From Treponema sp. (GTDB taxonomy: Bacteria; Spirochaetota; Spirochaetia; Treponematales; Treponemataceae): DNA of 64,000 bases. The notes under the pieces are model-generated. The model worked only from the letters and a program-made list of their open reading frames with translations, was not told the DNA's origin and did not search any database. The DNA is taken from assembly GCA_017395545.1 (NCBI GenBank), contig JAFPUF010000073.1, forward strand, positions 1-64,000, given 5' to 3'. Each line of letters begins with the position of its first letter. The stretch's first letter is position 1. Positions 34,607-43,330 of this stretch are shown here, piece by piece. The position numbers and the translations under genes were made by a program.

Positions 34607-35527
34607 TTACCGGGCTTCTGACAACAAACTTTTTTTAGTGATTTTTGCTTTCGCAACCGGAATGGCAAGAGCAATTACAACGATGATTGCCGTGAGCAGC
34701 TTGAGGTCGCTTGATTTGAGTCCGAGCTGAAGAACAACTGCAATAATCAGGCGGTAAACCACAGAACCAAGCAGAACAGAAAGAAGCGTGATATAGAATG
34801 CAAAGCGCTTGTTGAAGTATGCGAAAATGCTCTCACCAAGGATGATTGAAGCGAGACCGATGACAATTGTACCAGTTCCCATGCCGACGTCTCCATAGCC
34901 CTGCTGCTGAGCAACAAGCGCCCCGGAAAGAGCGATAAGGGCATTTGAGAGCATAAGACCAAGAAGCTTCATTTTGTCGGTATCTACACCCATCGCACGG
35001 ACCATTTTTTCATTGTTACCTGTCGCACGGATACATGAACCGAGTTCTGTTCCCATGAACCAGTAGAGAGCAGCTATAAGTGCTGCGCCAAAAATAATTC
35101 CGACGATGAAAGAAGCGATGTTCGGTGTAATTCCGAACTGTTCCTGCATTTTCGTCATTATTGTATCAACACCCAGAAGCGGAGTATTTGATTTTCCCAT
35201 AATCCGGATATTAATTGAATAAAGCGCAATCATTGAAAGAATTCCGGCCAGAATCTCGTGAATCTTAAGTTTTGTGTGCATAAGGCCTGTTGCAAGTCCT
35301 GCTACAAGACCAGTCAAAAAAGAAATAAAAACTGCAAGAAGCGGATTGTAACCTTTTGTAACAAGAACGGCGCAGGTAGATCCGCCAAGCGCGAACGATC
35401 CGTCACAAGTCATGTCGGCAATATTAAGGATTCGGAAAGTAAGATAAACTCCGAGCGTCATGATTCCCCAGAGCAAGCCCTGTGCGACAGCTCCCTGTGC
35501 CGCACCTAAAATACTTATAAAATTCAT
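34607..35527 (-). CDS. ABC transporter permease (Trp/Tyr-type uptake system)
   Basis: This 306-residue membrane protein has about eight helices and belongs to the branched-chain-amino-acid-like permeases of COG4120. NIADMTCDGSFALGG near residue 35 and LGSCIRATGNNEKMVRAMG near residue 165 (the ATPase-contact loop) are characteristic. TATACT (35542-35537) lies 9 nt before ATG without a Shine-Dalgarno sequence, so the message may be leaderless. It is the first gene of a two-gene unit with the ATPase. Confidence 0.82.
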   Translation of the reverse strand: MNFISILGAAQGAVAQGLLWGIMTLGVYLTFRILNIADMTCDGSFALGGSTCAVLVTKGYNPLLAVFISFLTGLVAGLATGLMHTKLKIHEILAGILSMIALYSINIRIMGKSNTPLLGVDTIMTKMQEQFGITPNIASFIVGIIFGAALIAALYWFMGTELGSCIRATGNNEKMVRAMGVDTDKMKLLGLMLSNALIALSGALVAQQQGYGDVGMGTGTIVIGLASIILGESIFAYFNKRFAFYITLLSVLLGSVVYRLIIAVVLQLGLKSSDLKLLTAIIVVIALAIPVAKAKITKKSLLSEAR

Positions 35528-35580
35528 AATGGAAAGAGTATAGCAAATTAAACTGAAAATTGAAAGTTATATAGCAAAAA

Positions 35581-36414
35581 TTATGAAGCTGAAAGAAGCT
35601 CAATTTCCTCTTTGGTAAGTTCACGGTAGCCGCCGAGAGGAATTTTCGGGTCAAGCTCAAGCTCTCCCATCTTCACACGCTTAAGATAAACGACCTCATT
35701 TCCAAGCTGGGCGAACATGCGTTTCACCTGATGAAACTTGCCCTCGTAAATCGTAAGAAGGCAGTCGATTTTCGGGGATTTTAAGGGGCCCTGCCCCTTA
35801 GGCGAGGGGGTAGAACGCAACGAAGTGCGGGCGCAGGGGGAGACTTCCCCCTCCTTACTTTCAACTATGAACTTAAGTTCTGACGGCTGAGCATCAAAAC
35901 CTGCTTCATTCTGTTCACGGTCAATCCAGAAGCCTTTCGAGAACTTTTCGGTGTATTTTGCTTTTTCTTCTGCGGTAAGACTGTCACGCAATCCGACGGC
36001 GTAAGTTTTTGGAGCGTGCGTTTTTGGAGAAAGAAGACGGTGGGTGAGCTTTCCGTCCGTGGTGAGAATAAGAAGCCCTTCCGTGTCTATGTCGAGCCGG
36101 CCCATGCAGTGAAGGTCGCCGCCTAAGAATTTGTGCCGCATGGATTCGTCCAGCAGGTCAAAGACAGTCTGGTGCTCGCCGTCCTTGTTTGCGCAGACTA
36201 CATTCTGGCACTTGTTCATCATAATGTAGACATCGTGCTGAAGCTTGATTTCCTCATCGTCAACGCAGACGACATCTTTTTCAATGTCGAGCTGGAAACC
36301 TGAGTCGTAGACAAACTTTCCGTTGACGGTGACACGCTCATCACGGAGCAGTTTTTTTACATCCTTTCGTGAGCCGAACCCGTGATGAGATAAGATTTTG
36401 TCGATTCTTTCCAT
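35581..36414 (-). CDS. RsuA-type pseudouridine synthase with an in-frame repeat insertion
   Basis: This 277-residue enzyme should convert a uridine in rRNA to pseudouridine. An S4 RNA-binding domain (about 1-60, RIDKILSHHGFGSRKDVKKL) is followed by the catalytic domain with the Asp motif GRLDIDTEGLLILT and the closing motif YEGKFHQVKRMFAQLG. Between the strands ending FIVES and KIDCLLTIYEGK lie 28 residues (187-214) with no place in the family. Their DNA (35773-35856) is a copy of the GC-rich palindromic repeat found between genes elsewhere. Without it the length is a normal ~249. The start overlaps the citrate synthase stop (TAATG). Confidence 0.88.
   Translation of the reverse strand: MERIDKILSHHGFGSRKDVKKLLRDERVTVNGKFVYDSGFQLDIEKDVVCVDDEEIKLQHDVYIMMNKCQNVVCANKDGEHQTVFDLLDESMRHKFLGGDLHCMGRLDIDTEGLLILTTDGKLTHRLLSPKTHAPKTYAVGLRDSLTAEEKAKYTEKFSKGFWIDREQNEAGFDAQPSELKFIVESKEGEVSPCARTSLRSTPSPKGQGPLKSPKIDCLLTIYEGKFHQVKRMFAQLGNEVVYLKRVKMGELELDPKIPLGGYRELTKEEIELLSAS
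35773..35856 (-). repeat. GC-rich palindromic repeat, copy G, inside a gene
   Basis: This 84-nt segment keeps the reading frame and holds stems GGGGGAAG.CTCCCCC and AGGGG...CCCCT. On the minus strand it shares TGCGCCCGCACTTCGTTGCG and TACCCCCT blocks with copies F and B. Confidence 0.75.
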
Positions 36415-37766
36415 TAGCGGTTTTCAATCGGGATATATTCCCTTTCTGCGAAAATATTCTTGTATGCAGGGCGGTAAATCTTTCCGCCGGCGATGATTTC
36501 CTCGATACGGTGAGCGCACCAGCCTGCGATTCGGGAAACCGCAAAAATCGGGGTGAAAAGCTCGCGCGGAATGTTGAGCATTGAATAGACGAAACCTGAG
36601 TACAAGTCGACATTAGCACAGATTTTTTTACCGTCGCCGTGTTTTTCGTAGAGGATATCCGGGCTGAATTTTTCGACCATTTTGTAGAGATTGTATTCTT
36701 CTTCGAGACCTTTTTCTTTTGCAAGTTTTGCGGCCTTGTCGCGGAGAATCGTTGCACGCGGATCGTTAATCGTGTAGATTGCGTGCCCCATTCCGTAGAT
36801 GAGACCAGTATGGTTGAAAGCCTCTTTGTTGGCGATTTTTTCGAGATAAGATTTAACCTCGTTTTCGTTCGACCAGTCTTTTACATTCTCCTTGATGTCG
36901 TCCATCATCTCGGCGACCTGAATATTCGCTCCACCATGACGGCGGCCTTTGAGAGAGCCGACAGCAGCACCGATTGCAGAATAAGTGTCGGTATCTGCGG
37001 AAGAAACGACATGAACCGTGAGAGAAGAGTTGTTACCGCCGCCGTGCTCCGCATGGAGAATCAGCGCAAGGTCGAGAAGTTTTGCCTCGTCATCGGTGAA
37101 AGCCTTGTTGTTTCGGATAAGACGAAGGAAATTCTCGGCAGTTGAAAGCTCTGGAAGCGGATTGTGAATGTACATTGATTTTCCGTCGTAGTAGCGTCGC
37201 TTTGCCTGATAACCGTAGGCAGTAAGCGTTGAGAAGCGGGAGATAAGCTCGATACACTGGCGCAAAACATTTGAAAGCGAGCGATCCTCAGGATTCGGAT
37301 CGTAAGAATATGAAGCGAGAACACCACGGGCAAGCTTGTTCATGATGTCGGCAGACGGAGCCTTCATAATCATGTCTTCGGTGAAGTTGTCAGGAAGCTG
37401 GCGGAGATGACCGAGATAAGCCTTAAAATGCTCAAGTTCATGCTGACGCGGGAGCTCACCGAACAAAAGAAGGTAAACGCACTGCTCGTAGCCGAACTGA
37501 TTGTGAGCCTCGGCATCGTTAATGAGGGACTCGACATTATAACCACGGTAAACGAGACGGCCGGGAATTGCGATTTTCTTTCCGTCCTGAACTTCGTAAC
37601 CGACTACATCACCGATACTCGTGAGTCCGACAAGGACACCTGTACCGTTTGCATTACGGAGGCCGCGTTTGACATCGTATTTGTCGTAAAGGCTTTTGTC
37701 GATTGGGTCATTTCGCTCCGCAAGGACGGACAATCTGCCGATAAACAAACTTTCTGATTCAGTCAT
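36414..37766 (-). CDS. gltA: Citrate synthase
   Basis: This 450-residue enzyme condenses acetyl-CoA and oxaloacetate to citrate. The active-site His residues lie in LILHAEHGGGNNSS and GMGHAIYTINDPRA, and the Asp in ANVDLYSGF. I start at ATG 37766, which follows AAGGAG. Fifteen further in-frame codons upstream lack a ribosome site. A promoter with a perfect -10 lies about 95 nt upstream inside an array of TTTATG motifs. The stop overlaps the start of the pseudouridine synthase gene. With icd it supplies 2-oxoglutarate. Confidence 0.95.
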   Translation of the reverse strand: MTESESLFIGRLSVLAERNDPIDKSLYDKYDVKRGLRNANGTGVLVGLTSIGDVVGYEVQDGKKIAIPGRLVYRGYNVESLINDAEAHNQFGYEQCVYLLLFGELPRQHELEHFKAYLGHLRQLPDNFTEDMIMKAPSADIMNKLARGVLASYSYDPNPEDRSLSNVLRQCIELISRFSTLTAYGYQAKRRYYDGKSMYIHNPLPELSTAENFLRLIRNNKAFTDDEAKLLDLALILHAEHGGGNNSSLTVHVVSSADTDTYSAIGAAVGSLKGRRHGGANIQVAEMMDDIKENVKDWSNENEVKSYLEKIANKEAFNHTGLIYGMGHAIYTINDPRATILRDKAAKLAKEKGLEEEYNLYKMVEKFSPDILYEKHGDGKKICANVDLYSGFVYSMLNIPRELFTPIFAVSRIAGWCAHRIEEIIAGGKIYRPAYKNIFAEREYIPIENR

Positions 37767-37818
37767 TCGTTTCTCCTTAAACTCCGCGTTAGCGGCACTG
37801 CATGGATGCAATGAATAT

Positions 37819-37875
37819 TTTATGTATATTTATGCAGTTTTTATGAATATAATGCGAGAATTATACAAATTTATG
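37819..37875. promoter_or_regulatory. Helically phased TTTATG array at the gltA promoter
   Basis: On the plus strand TTTATG starts at 37819, 37829, 37840 and 37870, with related ATAATG at 37849 and ATTATA at 37860. These spacings are near one turn of DNA or a multiple. The array covers the -10 and transcript start of gltA. Confidence 0.4.
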
Positions 37876-37888
37876 CATAGTGTTGCAA
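37860..37888 (-). promoter_or_regulatory. gltA promoter
   Basis: TTGCAA (37888-37883) and TATAAT (37865-37860) are separated by 17 nt on the minus strand. Confidence 0.65.
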
Positions 37889-37897
37889 GATTATTTT

Positions 37898-38293
37898 TTA
37901 CTGCTTATCTTTATTTTTTATCTTGTCCAGTTCGAGCTGAGCAAGCTTCTGGTATGCACCAGGCATTGTTCCCGGCTGAGCGGCAGCATACAAATCTACC
38001 AGCTCCTGAAGAACTTTTTCAGCTTCGTCATATTTTTTCTGTTTCATGAAAAGATGTCCGATTTCGTAAGTAGCCTCGGCATAGACTGCAGGAGTGTCGG
38101 CAAAACGTTCTGTGACAGCATTGTAATAACGGAGTGAAGCCTTGTAATGTCCGTTTTCAAATTCTGACTGACCTTTCTGGATAAGTTCCTGTGCCGTCAT
38201 GTCTTCTGGAATCTCAACCGGAACTGAAGAACATGAAATAAAAACTGAAATGATCGATGCAATTGCAGCGATAAAAAGAGATTTGATTTTCAT
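37898..38293 (-). CDS. Small TPR lipoprotein
   Basis: This 131-residue protein has lipobox VFISC (Cys21) and a mature part of two to three tetratricopeptide-type helical pairs (ELIQKGQSEFENGHYKAS, AEATYEIGHLFMKQKKYDEA). It is probably a periplasmic scaffold, similar in plan to small treponemal TPR lipoproteins. TAATAT (38305-38300) lies 6 nt before ATG and there is no Shine-Dalgarno sequence, so it is a candidate leaderless message. The partner is unknown. Confidence 0.75.
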   Translation of the reverse strand: MKIKSLFIAAIASIISVFISCSSVPVEIPEDMTAQELIQKGQSEFENGHYKASLRYYNAVTERFADTPAVYAEATYEIGHLFMKQKKYDEAEKVLQELVDLYAAAQPGTMPGAYQKLAQLELDKIKNKDKQ

Positions 38294-38331
38294 ACATCGA
38301 TATTAACAAATTAAAGAAAAAAAGGAAACAA

Positions 38332-39726
38332 TCAGCCCAGTTTTTTGAAAAATCTTATTGAGAACGGAATTGCACAGACAGCGGCCAGCATATCGCAGAG
38401 AGCCTGCGTCATCTGAACGCCAAGAATCGGCTCTGCACCGAAAAACTGCACGGCATGCGGAAGAATAAAAATGCACGGAATAAAGAAAAGTCCCTGTCTC
38501 ATCGAAGAAAGAAAAGTCGCACTCTTTTTCTCACCGGCAACCTGAAGAAGCATGTTGGTTCCGAAAATAAGGGAATGAAACGGAAGAACGCAGGCCTGAA
38601 AACGAAGGGCAAGAGAGCCTACGAGAACAACAGACTCATCATCACGGAAAAAACTCACAATCTGGGGTGCAAAAATAAAGACCAGAAGTGCTGAAAGCGT
38701 CATCACAGCCCCGCTCACCTTTACCAGAAAAGAATAGGCGCTTCTGACACGGTCGAACTGCTTTGCCCCGTAATTAATTCCGCAGACCGGCTGAAATCCC
38801 TGTCCAAGGCCGATTGCAACGGAAAGCAGGAGTTTGTCCACCCTGTTCGTAATTGCCATACCCGCAACTGCAGAATCCGCAGCAAGGGCAGACGAAGCCG
38901 CAAGAGAAACAGTAACTGCCCCATAAAAAGCTGCCTGTCTGTTCAAAAAAATACCCGAAAGAGCGCCCATTCCCTGCCGGAAAAATGAAGGAAGCCCGCT
39001 CGTGATGATATCCTGATAAGTACGGATTTTTTTTGAAATATGTGAGAGCGAAAGTTCTGCAAGGGATTTTTTTCTGATAAACATAGACAGGAGAATCAAA
39101 AAACTCACAATCTGACTGATAAGGGTTGCAATCGCAGCCCCGGAGATTCCCCAGTCAAAGACAAAAATAAAAAGAGGATCGAGGAAAATATTCAGAATAC
39201 CACCCGAAATCATTCCAATCATTGAAAAAGCGGCCCTTCCCTGAAAACGCAAAAGATTGTTCATCGCAAAAGAAGTAATGATGAAAGGAGCGCCGAAAAG
39301 AATGTAACGGGCATAATCAAGGGCAAAAGGAAGAATTGTAGGAGTCGCCCCCAGATGCCGGACAAGTCCTTCACGGAAAATATTGCCAAAAACCGTAAAA
39401 AGTACGCCGACAAAAAAAGCCGTAAAAATCGCCGTGGAGCAGTATGTGTTCGCTTTTTTGAAGTCTTCTGCTCCAAGCGCACGGCTTGTAATAGAACCGC
39501 TTCCCATTCCGATTGTAAAGGCACACGCCTGCATCAGGAACATGAGCGTAAAGATAACTCCGACCGCCCCGCTTGCCGATGTCCCGAGTTTAGAGACAAA
39601 AAAAGTATCGGCAGTATTATAAATTGCGGTTATCATCATCGTGATGACGGTCGGAATCGCATTCTTTAGAATAAGGCTGCCCACCGGTTCGGTGAGCATT
39701 TTCTGAAGGGAAGCGGAAGTTTCCAT
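38332..39726 (-). CDS. MATE family efflux transporter
   Basis: This 464-residue inner-membrane protein has 12 predicted helices and probably exports drugs or metabolites using an ion gradient. Features include TEPVGSLILKNAIPTVITMM at the N-terminus, AIYNTADTFFVSKLG, and the second-half equivalent AITNRVDKLLLSVAIGLGQGFQPVCGINYGA, typical of the DinF/NorM-like treponemal branch. I start at ATG 39726, which overlaps the purB stop (TAATG). There is no ribosome site, so translation is coupled to purB. Confidence 0.88.
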   Translation of the reverse strand: METSASLQKMLTEPVGSLILKNAIPTVITMMITAIYNTADTFFVSKLGTSASGAVGVIFTLMFLMQACAFTIGMGSGSITSRALGAEDFKKANTYCSTAIFTAFFVGVLFTVFGNIFREGLVRHLGATPTILPFALDYARYILFGAPFIITSFAMNNLLRFQGRAAFSMIGMISGGILNIFLDPLFIFVFDWGISGAAIATLISQIVSFLILLSMFIRKKSLAELSLSHISKKIRTYQDIITSGLPSFFRQGMGALSGIFLNRQAAFYGAVTVSLAASSALAADSAVAGMAITNRVDKLLLSVAIGLGQGFQPVCGINYGAKQFDRVRSAYSFLVKVSGAVMTLSALLVFIFAPQIVSFFRDDESVVLVGSLALRFQACVLPFHSLIFGTNMLLQVAGEKKSATFLSSMRQGLFFIPCIFILPHAVQFFGAEPILGVQMTQALCDMLAAVCAIPFSIRFFKKLG

Positions 39727-41147
39727 TATTTCATAAGTTTTGCATACTTCTGTGCAAGTCGTTTTGACTTGACAGCCGCCAGGCCACAATAGTTCGCCGG
39801 ATTCTCGAAGAATGTTGCCGGATTTTCGATACCGAGCTTTTCGAGCTGGGCCGTGATTTTTGCGAAAGCCTCTTCGTGAGTCTTGAGAACTTCGAAGAAA
39901 GTCTTTCCGCTTTTTTCGGCTTCGAGAGTGATCTTACGGATTACTTCGTGTCCGTCGTTGACTCCAGCCTCACCGAGCAAGATATATGCAGGCTCAGCGA
40001 GAACTCCGCCCTTGACTTTTCCGCCGGCTCCCTGAAGGTTTCGTGCCATTCCTTCTTTGTCGGCCTGTAAGCCCTTTACGACGCTGTTCATGCGGGCAAC
40101 TGCCATTGTAAAACCTGAAACATAGTCGGCGATGAATCGCTGGCTTGCTGAGTTTGTGAGGTCGCGCTGGTGCTCTGAAATCTGGTCCATGTAGAATGTG
40201 ATTACGCGGGGGCACATTGCCTTCCAGAGTGATTTTACGTGCTCGCTGTTCCATGGATTTCGCTTCTGTGGCATTGTTGAAGAGCCGACCTGTGTGCTTG
40301 CAAAATACTCGAAAACCTCACCGATTTCAGAGCGCTGAAGGTTTCGGAGGTCGTCTGCAAGGTTTGCGATGATTCCGAATGCTACGTTCATCTCAAGAAG
40401 GAGGCGGAGAACATGCTCAGGCTCAACGAGCTGGTTTGAATATTCAGATGGTTTGAGTCCCAGGAATTCTGTGTAGATTCGCTCAAGTTCCTCCGGGTCT
40501 TTTACAATCATTGAAGGTCCGTTGTAAGAGCCGACCGGGCCTGCGAGCTTTCCAACGAGGTCATTTGAAAGCTCTTCGATGCGGAGAATTGATTTTCCGA
40601 GGCGGGCAACGAATTCTGCGATGCTCCAGCCGAATGTGATTGGAACTGCGTGCTGACCGTGAGTGCGTCCTACCTGCGGGGTTGCGCATTCCCGTTCTGC
40701 GATTTCACAAAGATATTTTTCGAGAGTTTTAAGTTCTGGAAGAACGACATTTTTTGTGACATCTCTCATTCGGCAGCTCAAGGCTGTATCAAGAATATCG
40801 ACCGAAGTGGCCCCCAAGTGGATAAGAGGCCCGATTTCGGCATTGACTTTTGTTTTCATTACGTTGACAAGAGCGCGGATGTTGTGCTTTGTTTTTTCTT
40901 CTTCGGCGTAAACTTCTTCCGGGTCGATGTTTGCAGCAACATCATCAAGTGTTTTTGCAAGTTCGTCTGTGAGTGTTCCGCGAACCTTAAGGTGAGCCTT
41001 TACGAGGGCTGCTTCACACTTTGCGCAGGAACGGATAGAAGCCTGTTCAGAAATGTACTGCGAAAGTCCGTCAAAAGCCGCTTTCTCAGAGAGGGAATAG
41101 CGGTGGTCGATACAAGAGAGATTCTCAAAAATGTTTCGTGTTTCCAT
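39726..41147 (-). CDS. purB: Adenylosuccinate lyase
   Basis: This 473-residue enzyme works twice in purine synthesis, splitting fumarate from SAICAR and from adenylosuccinate. It is a fumarase-superfamily tetramer with the signature GSSTMPQKRNPWNSE, the catalytic His regions HLGATSVD and GRTHGQHAVPITFG, and HQRDLTNS. I start at ATG 41147, giving normal family length. The frame is open for ~100 more codons upstream, but these overlap the rhomboid gene. TATAAT is 7 nt before this ATG, so the message is probably leaderless, although GGCGG in the gap could act as a weak ribosome site. Confidence 0.94.
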   Translation of the reverse strand: METRNIFENLSCIDHRYSLSEKAAFDGLSQYISEQASIRSCAKCEAALVKAHLKVRGTLTDELAKTLDDVAANIDPEEVYAEEEKTKHNIRALVNVMKTKVNAEIGPLIHLGATSVDILDTALSCRMRDVTKNVVLPELKTLEKYLCEIAERECATPQVGRTHGQHAVPITFGWSIAEFVARLGKSILRIEELSNDLVGKLAGPVGSYNGPSMIVKDPEELERIYTEFLGLKPSEYSNQLVEPEHVLRLLLEMNVAFGIIANLADDLRNLQRSEIGEVFEYFASTQVGSSTMPQKRNPWNSEHVKSLWKAMCPRVITFYMDQISEHQRDLTNSASQRFIADYVSGFTMAVARMNSVVKGLQADKEGMARNLQGAGGKVKGGVLAEPAYILLGEAGVNDGHEVIRKITLEAEKSGKTFFEVLKTHEEAFAKITAQLEKLGIENPATFFENPANYCGLAAVKSKRLAQKYAKLMK

Positions 41148-41154
41148 GCCGCCT

Positions 41155-41160
41155 ATTATA
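41155..41160 (-). promoter_or_regulatory. -10 element of purB (predicted leaderless)
   Basis: Perfect TATAAT on the minus strand, 7 nt from the ATG of purB. Confidence 0.6.
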
Positions 41161-41198
41161 GCGAAAAACAAGTCCGTATAGAAGACGATTTTTTTGCC

Positions 41199-41204
41199 GA
41201 TAAT
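41199..41204 (+). promoter_or_regulatory. -10 element of the rhomboid gene (predicted leaderless)
   Basis: GATAAT lies 6 nt before the rhomboid ATG with no ribosome site. It is divergent from and 38 nt away from the purB -10. Confidence 0.5.
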
Positions 41205-41210
41205 CTCAAT

Positions 41211-41966
41211 ATGAAAAAAAAGTTTCGTGTCACTTATAATGCACCGGTTACGCTCACATTTGCGATTATGTGCGTCGTTATTCTTCTGATGAATGATTTT
41301 CTGCTGGGAAAGCATCTTATTCCGGCTCTTTTTACAGCACCTGCCCGGATAGGAACAAAGATTCAGTCTGCCTCGGGCCCCCAGCTCACAGGGTTCAATT
41401 ATAAAAATGCTGTGGATTATTTCAGGCTTTTTCTGCACGTTCTTGGACACACAGACTGGAACCACCTTCTCGGAAACTTTGCTTTTATTCTTCTCCTCGG
41501 CCCCCTTATGGAAGAGCGCTACGGTTCAAAGATGGTAGCACTTATGTTTGTCGTCACCGCATTTGTCACAGGCGTGATAAATGTATGTCTTATTCCCCGC
41601 CCTCTTCTCGGAGCCAGCGGAATCGTCTTTATGCTGATAATTCTCGCTTCAATCACGACTCTCGACAAAAATGTAATTCCCCTCAGTTTTATTTTCGTCG
41701 TTGCGATTTATCTTGGCCGGGAACTTATCAACGCCCCGAAAGCAGAGAATATTTCCACGGTCGCACATATTGCGGGAGGTCTCTGCGGCTCAATGTTCGG
41801 ATTTATGGTAGCGCCGAAAGCAAAACGAACCTCAAAGAAAGAAAAAGAAGAAAAATCATCTGATCAGGAAGAAAAAACCGAAAAAAAAGAACGCCCATCT
41901 TTATTCAGAAAGAAAAGTGAGCCGAAAGAAGAAGACAGTACTGTTGTCGGCACATTAGAAATCTAA
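41211..41966 (+). CDS. Rhomboid family intramembrane serine protease
   Basis: This 251-residue membrane protein has about six helices and should cut membrane proteins within the bilayer. The catalytic Ser136 is in GASG and the partner His186 in VAHIAGG. The L1 loop motif is GPLMEERYGS, and HTDWNHLLGN supplies the conserved His/Asn of helix 2. The last ~50 residues are a highly charged Lys/Glu cytoplasmic tail not needed for catalysis. I start at ATG 41211, since upstream in-frame sequence is the purB coding strand in reverse. The substrate is unknown. Confidence 0.88.
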   Translation: MKKKFRVTYNAPVTLTFAIMCVVILLMNDFLLGKHLIPALFTAPARIGTKIQSASGPQLTGFNYKNAVDYFRLFLHVLGHTDWNHLLGNFAFILLLGPLMEERYGSKMVALMFVVTAFVTGVINVCLIPRPLLGASGIVFMLIILASITTLDKNVIPLSFIFVVAIYLGRELINAPKAENISTVAHIAGGLCGSMFGFMVAPKAKRTSKKEKEEKSSDQEEKTEKKERPSLFRKKSEPKEEDSTVVGTLEI

Positions 41967-42012
41967 AAAAAAAAACAGATTAACACGGACAATAAAAATC
42001 TGTGCTAATCTG
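41965..42012 (-). terminator. Terminator of ychF
   Basis: CAGATTAGCACAG pairs imperfectly with CGTGTTAATCTG, and on the minus strand the stem is followed by eleven T. It lies between convergent genes. Confidence 0.65.
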
Positions 42013-42032
42013 TGAAATCTGAGTTTTTATTG

Positions 42033-43163
42033 TCAGACGTTAAATTTAAAGAACATGCAGTCACCGTCCTGAACGACATATTCCTTGCCTTCCTGACGGT
42101 ATTTTCCTGCAGCCTTGATTTCGGCCTCGCTTCCGTATTTTCTTAAATCTTCGACAGAGTAAACTTCGGCCTTGATAAAGCCTTTTTCGAAATCAGTGTG
42201 GATAACGCCTGCAGCCTGAGGAGCCTTGTCGCCCTCGTGGATTGTCCAGGCACGGCACTCGTCCGGTCCGCCTGTGAAGAATGTGCGCAATCCCATGAGG
42301 TGATAAGCGGCACGGGCAAGAACTGTGAGTCCGCTTTCTTTCAAGCCAACGCTGTCCATAAATTCCTTGCGGTCGGCTTCCTCTGTGATGTCGGCCAGAT
42401 CTGCCTCAAATTTTCCGCAGATTACGATGACTTCTGATTTTTCTTCGGCAGCGATTTTTCTGACCTGCTCGACATATTTGTTTGTTCCCTCGGCGATTGT
42501 GTCCTCATCGATGTTACAGACAAAAAGCTGAGGCTTGATTGTGAGAAGGTGAAGGTCGTAGATTCCGGCCATTTCTTCTTCGGTCAAATCGGCCTGGCGT
42601 GCGCATTTTCCGTCCTGAAGCAAAGGCAGAATTTTATCGACAGCACTTCGGTAGCCGGCGAATTTCTTTTCTTCGGCTTTTCCCATCGCACGAATCTGGC
42701 GGGTAACTTTATCCTCTCGTTTTGTGATTGTGTCGATGTCAGCCTGACAAAGCTCGTAGTTGATTGTGAGAATATCGCTTTCCGGGTCGATTGAAGCGTC
42801 TGTTTTTGCGTCTTCACGGACATGCTGAATGTCAGGATTGTCGAAACATCGGACAACATGTGCGATAACGCTTGTCTCACGGATATTTGCAAGGAACTGG
42901 TTTCCTAAGCCCTCGCCTTTTGAAGCACCCTTGATAAGGCCTGCGATGTCAACGAAGTCAACAGTTGCGGCGATTTTCTTTTTAGGCTGGAAAACGCTCG
43001 CCATAAAATCAAGCCGCTCGTCAGGAAGCTCAACGACGCCCACATTCGGGTCAATCGTACAGAAAGGATAATTTTCAGCCGGAGCCGGAGATTTTGTCAA
43101 AGCAGAAAAAATAGTAGACTTTCCGACATTCGGAAGTCCGACAATACCACAAGTAAGTTTCAT
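42033..43163 (-). CDS. ychF: Redox-regulated ATPase/GTPase YchF
   Basis: This 376-residue Obg-family P-loop protein binds ribosomes and hydrolyses ATP. Visible are G1 GLPNVGKST, the switch II region DFVDIAGLIKGASKGEGLGNQ, a coiled-coil insertion (about 130-200), the NIDE variant of the base-recognition motif, and a C-terminal TGS domain with AWTIHEGDKAPQAAGVIHTD. GAGGAAT precedes ATG. A predicted small-RNA unit with its own promoter and terminator lies 65 nt upstream on the same strand, so ychF either has a second promoter or depends on read-through. Confidence 0.95.
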   Translation of the reverse strand: MKLTCGIVGLPNVGKSTIFSALTKSPAPAENYPFCTIDPNVGVVELPDERLDFMASVFQPKKKIAATVDFVDIAGLIKGASKGEGLGNQFLANIRETSVIAHVVRCFDNPDIQHVREDAKTDASIDPESDILTINYELCQADIDTITKREDKVTRQIRAMGKAEEKKFAGYRSAVDKILPLLQDGKCARQADLTEEEMAGIYDLHLLTIKPQLFVCNIDEDTIAEGTNKYVEQVRKIAAEEKSEVIVICGKFEADLADITEEADRKEFMDSVGLKESGLTVLARAAYHLMGLRTFFTGGPDECRAWTIHEGDKAPQAAGVIHTDFEKGFIKAEVYSVEDLRKYGSEAEIKAAGKYRQEGKEYVVQDGDCMFFKFNV

Positions 43164-43228
43164 TCTTAATTCCTCAAATTAAAATTACGAAAGAGAGTTT
43201 AACACAAATCAAAAACAGGTACAATCAG

Positions 43229-43325
43229 AAAAAAAAACAAGGTTTCTTCTAAGTAACACTTAAAAGAAACCTTGCCGCCTAGCAAGCTAGGCATCGGAGA
43301 GAGTTTATCAGCTTTTTACAAGCTG
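43229..43325 (-). ncRNA. Predicted ~95-nt small RNA or structured leader upstream of ychF
   Basis: From a promoter at 43359-43331 the predicted transcript starts near 43325. It contains hairpin 1 (CAGCTT/AAGCTG, 43325-43309), a single-stranded linker with CTCTCTCC (43303-43296), hairpin 2 (GCCTAGC-TT-GCTAGGC, 43292-43277) and a terminator hairpin (CAAGGTTTCTT/AAGAAACCTTG, 43274-43238) followed by nine T. No coding potential is seen. The CU-rich linker is complementary to GGAGAGAG, a Shine-Dalgarno-like sequence. It matches no RNA class I recognise. The rest of the 349-nt gap is AT-rich, with the radA upstream region to the right. Confidence 0.6.
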
Positions 43326-43330
43326 TGATT

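Noticed and set aside
40650-41210. Possible N-terminal extension of the rhomboid protein
   Set aside because: This part is antisense to purB. The start at 41211 has a matching -10 element and gives a normal rhomboid.
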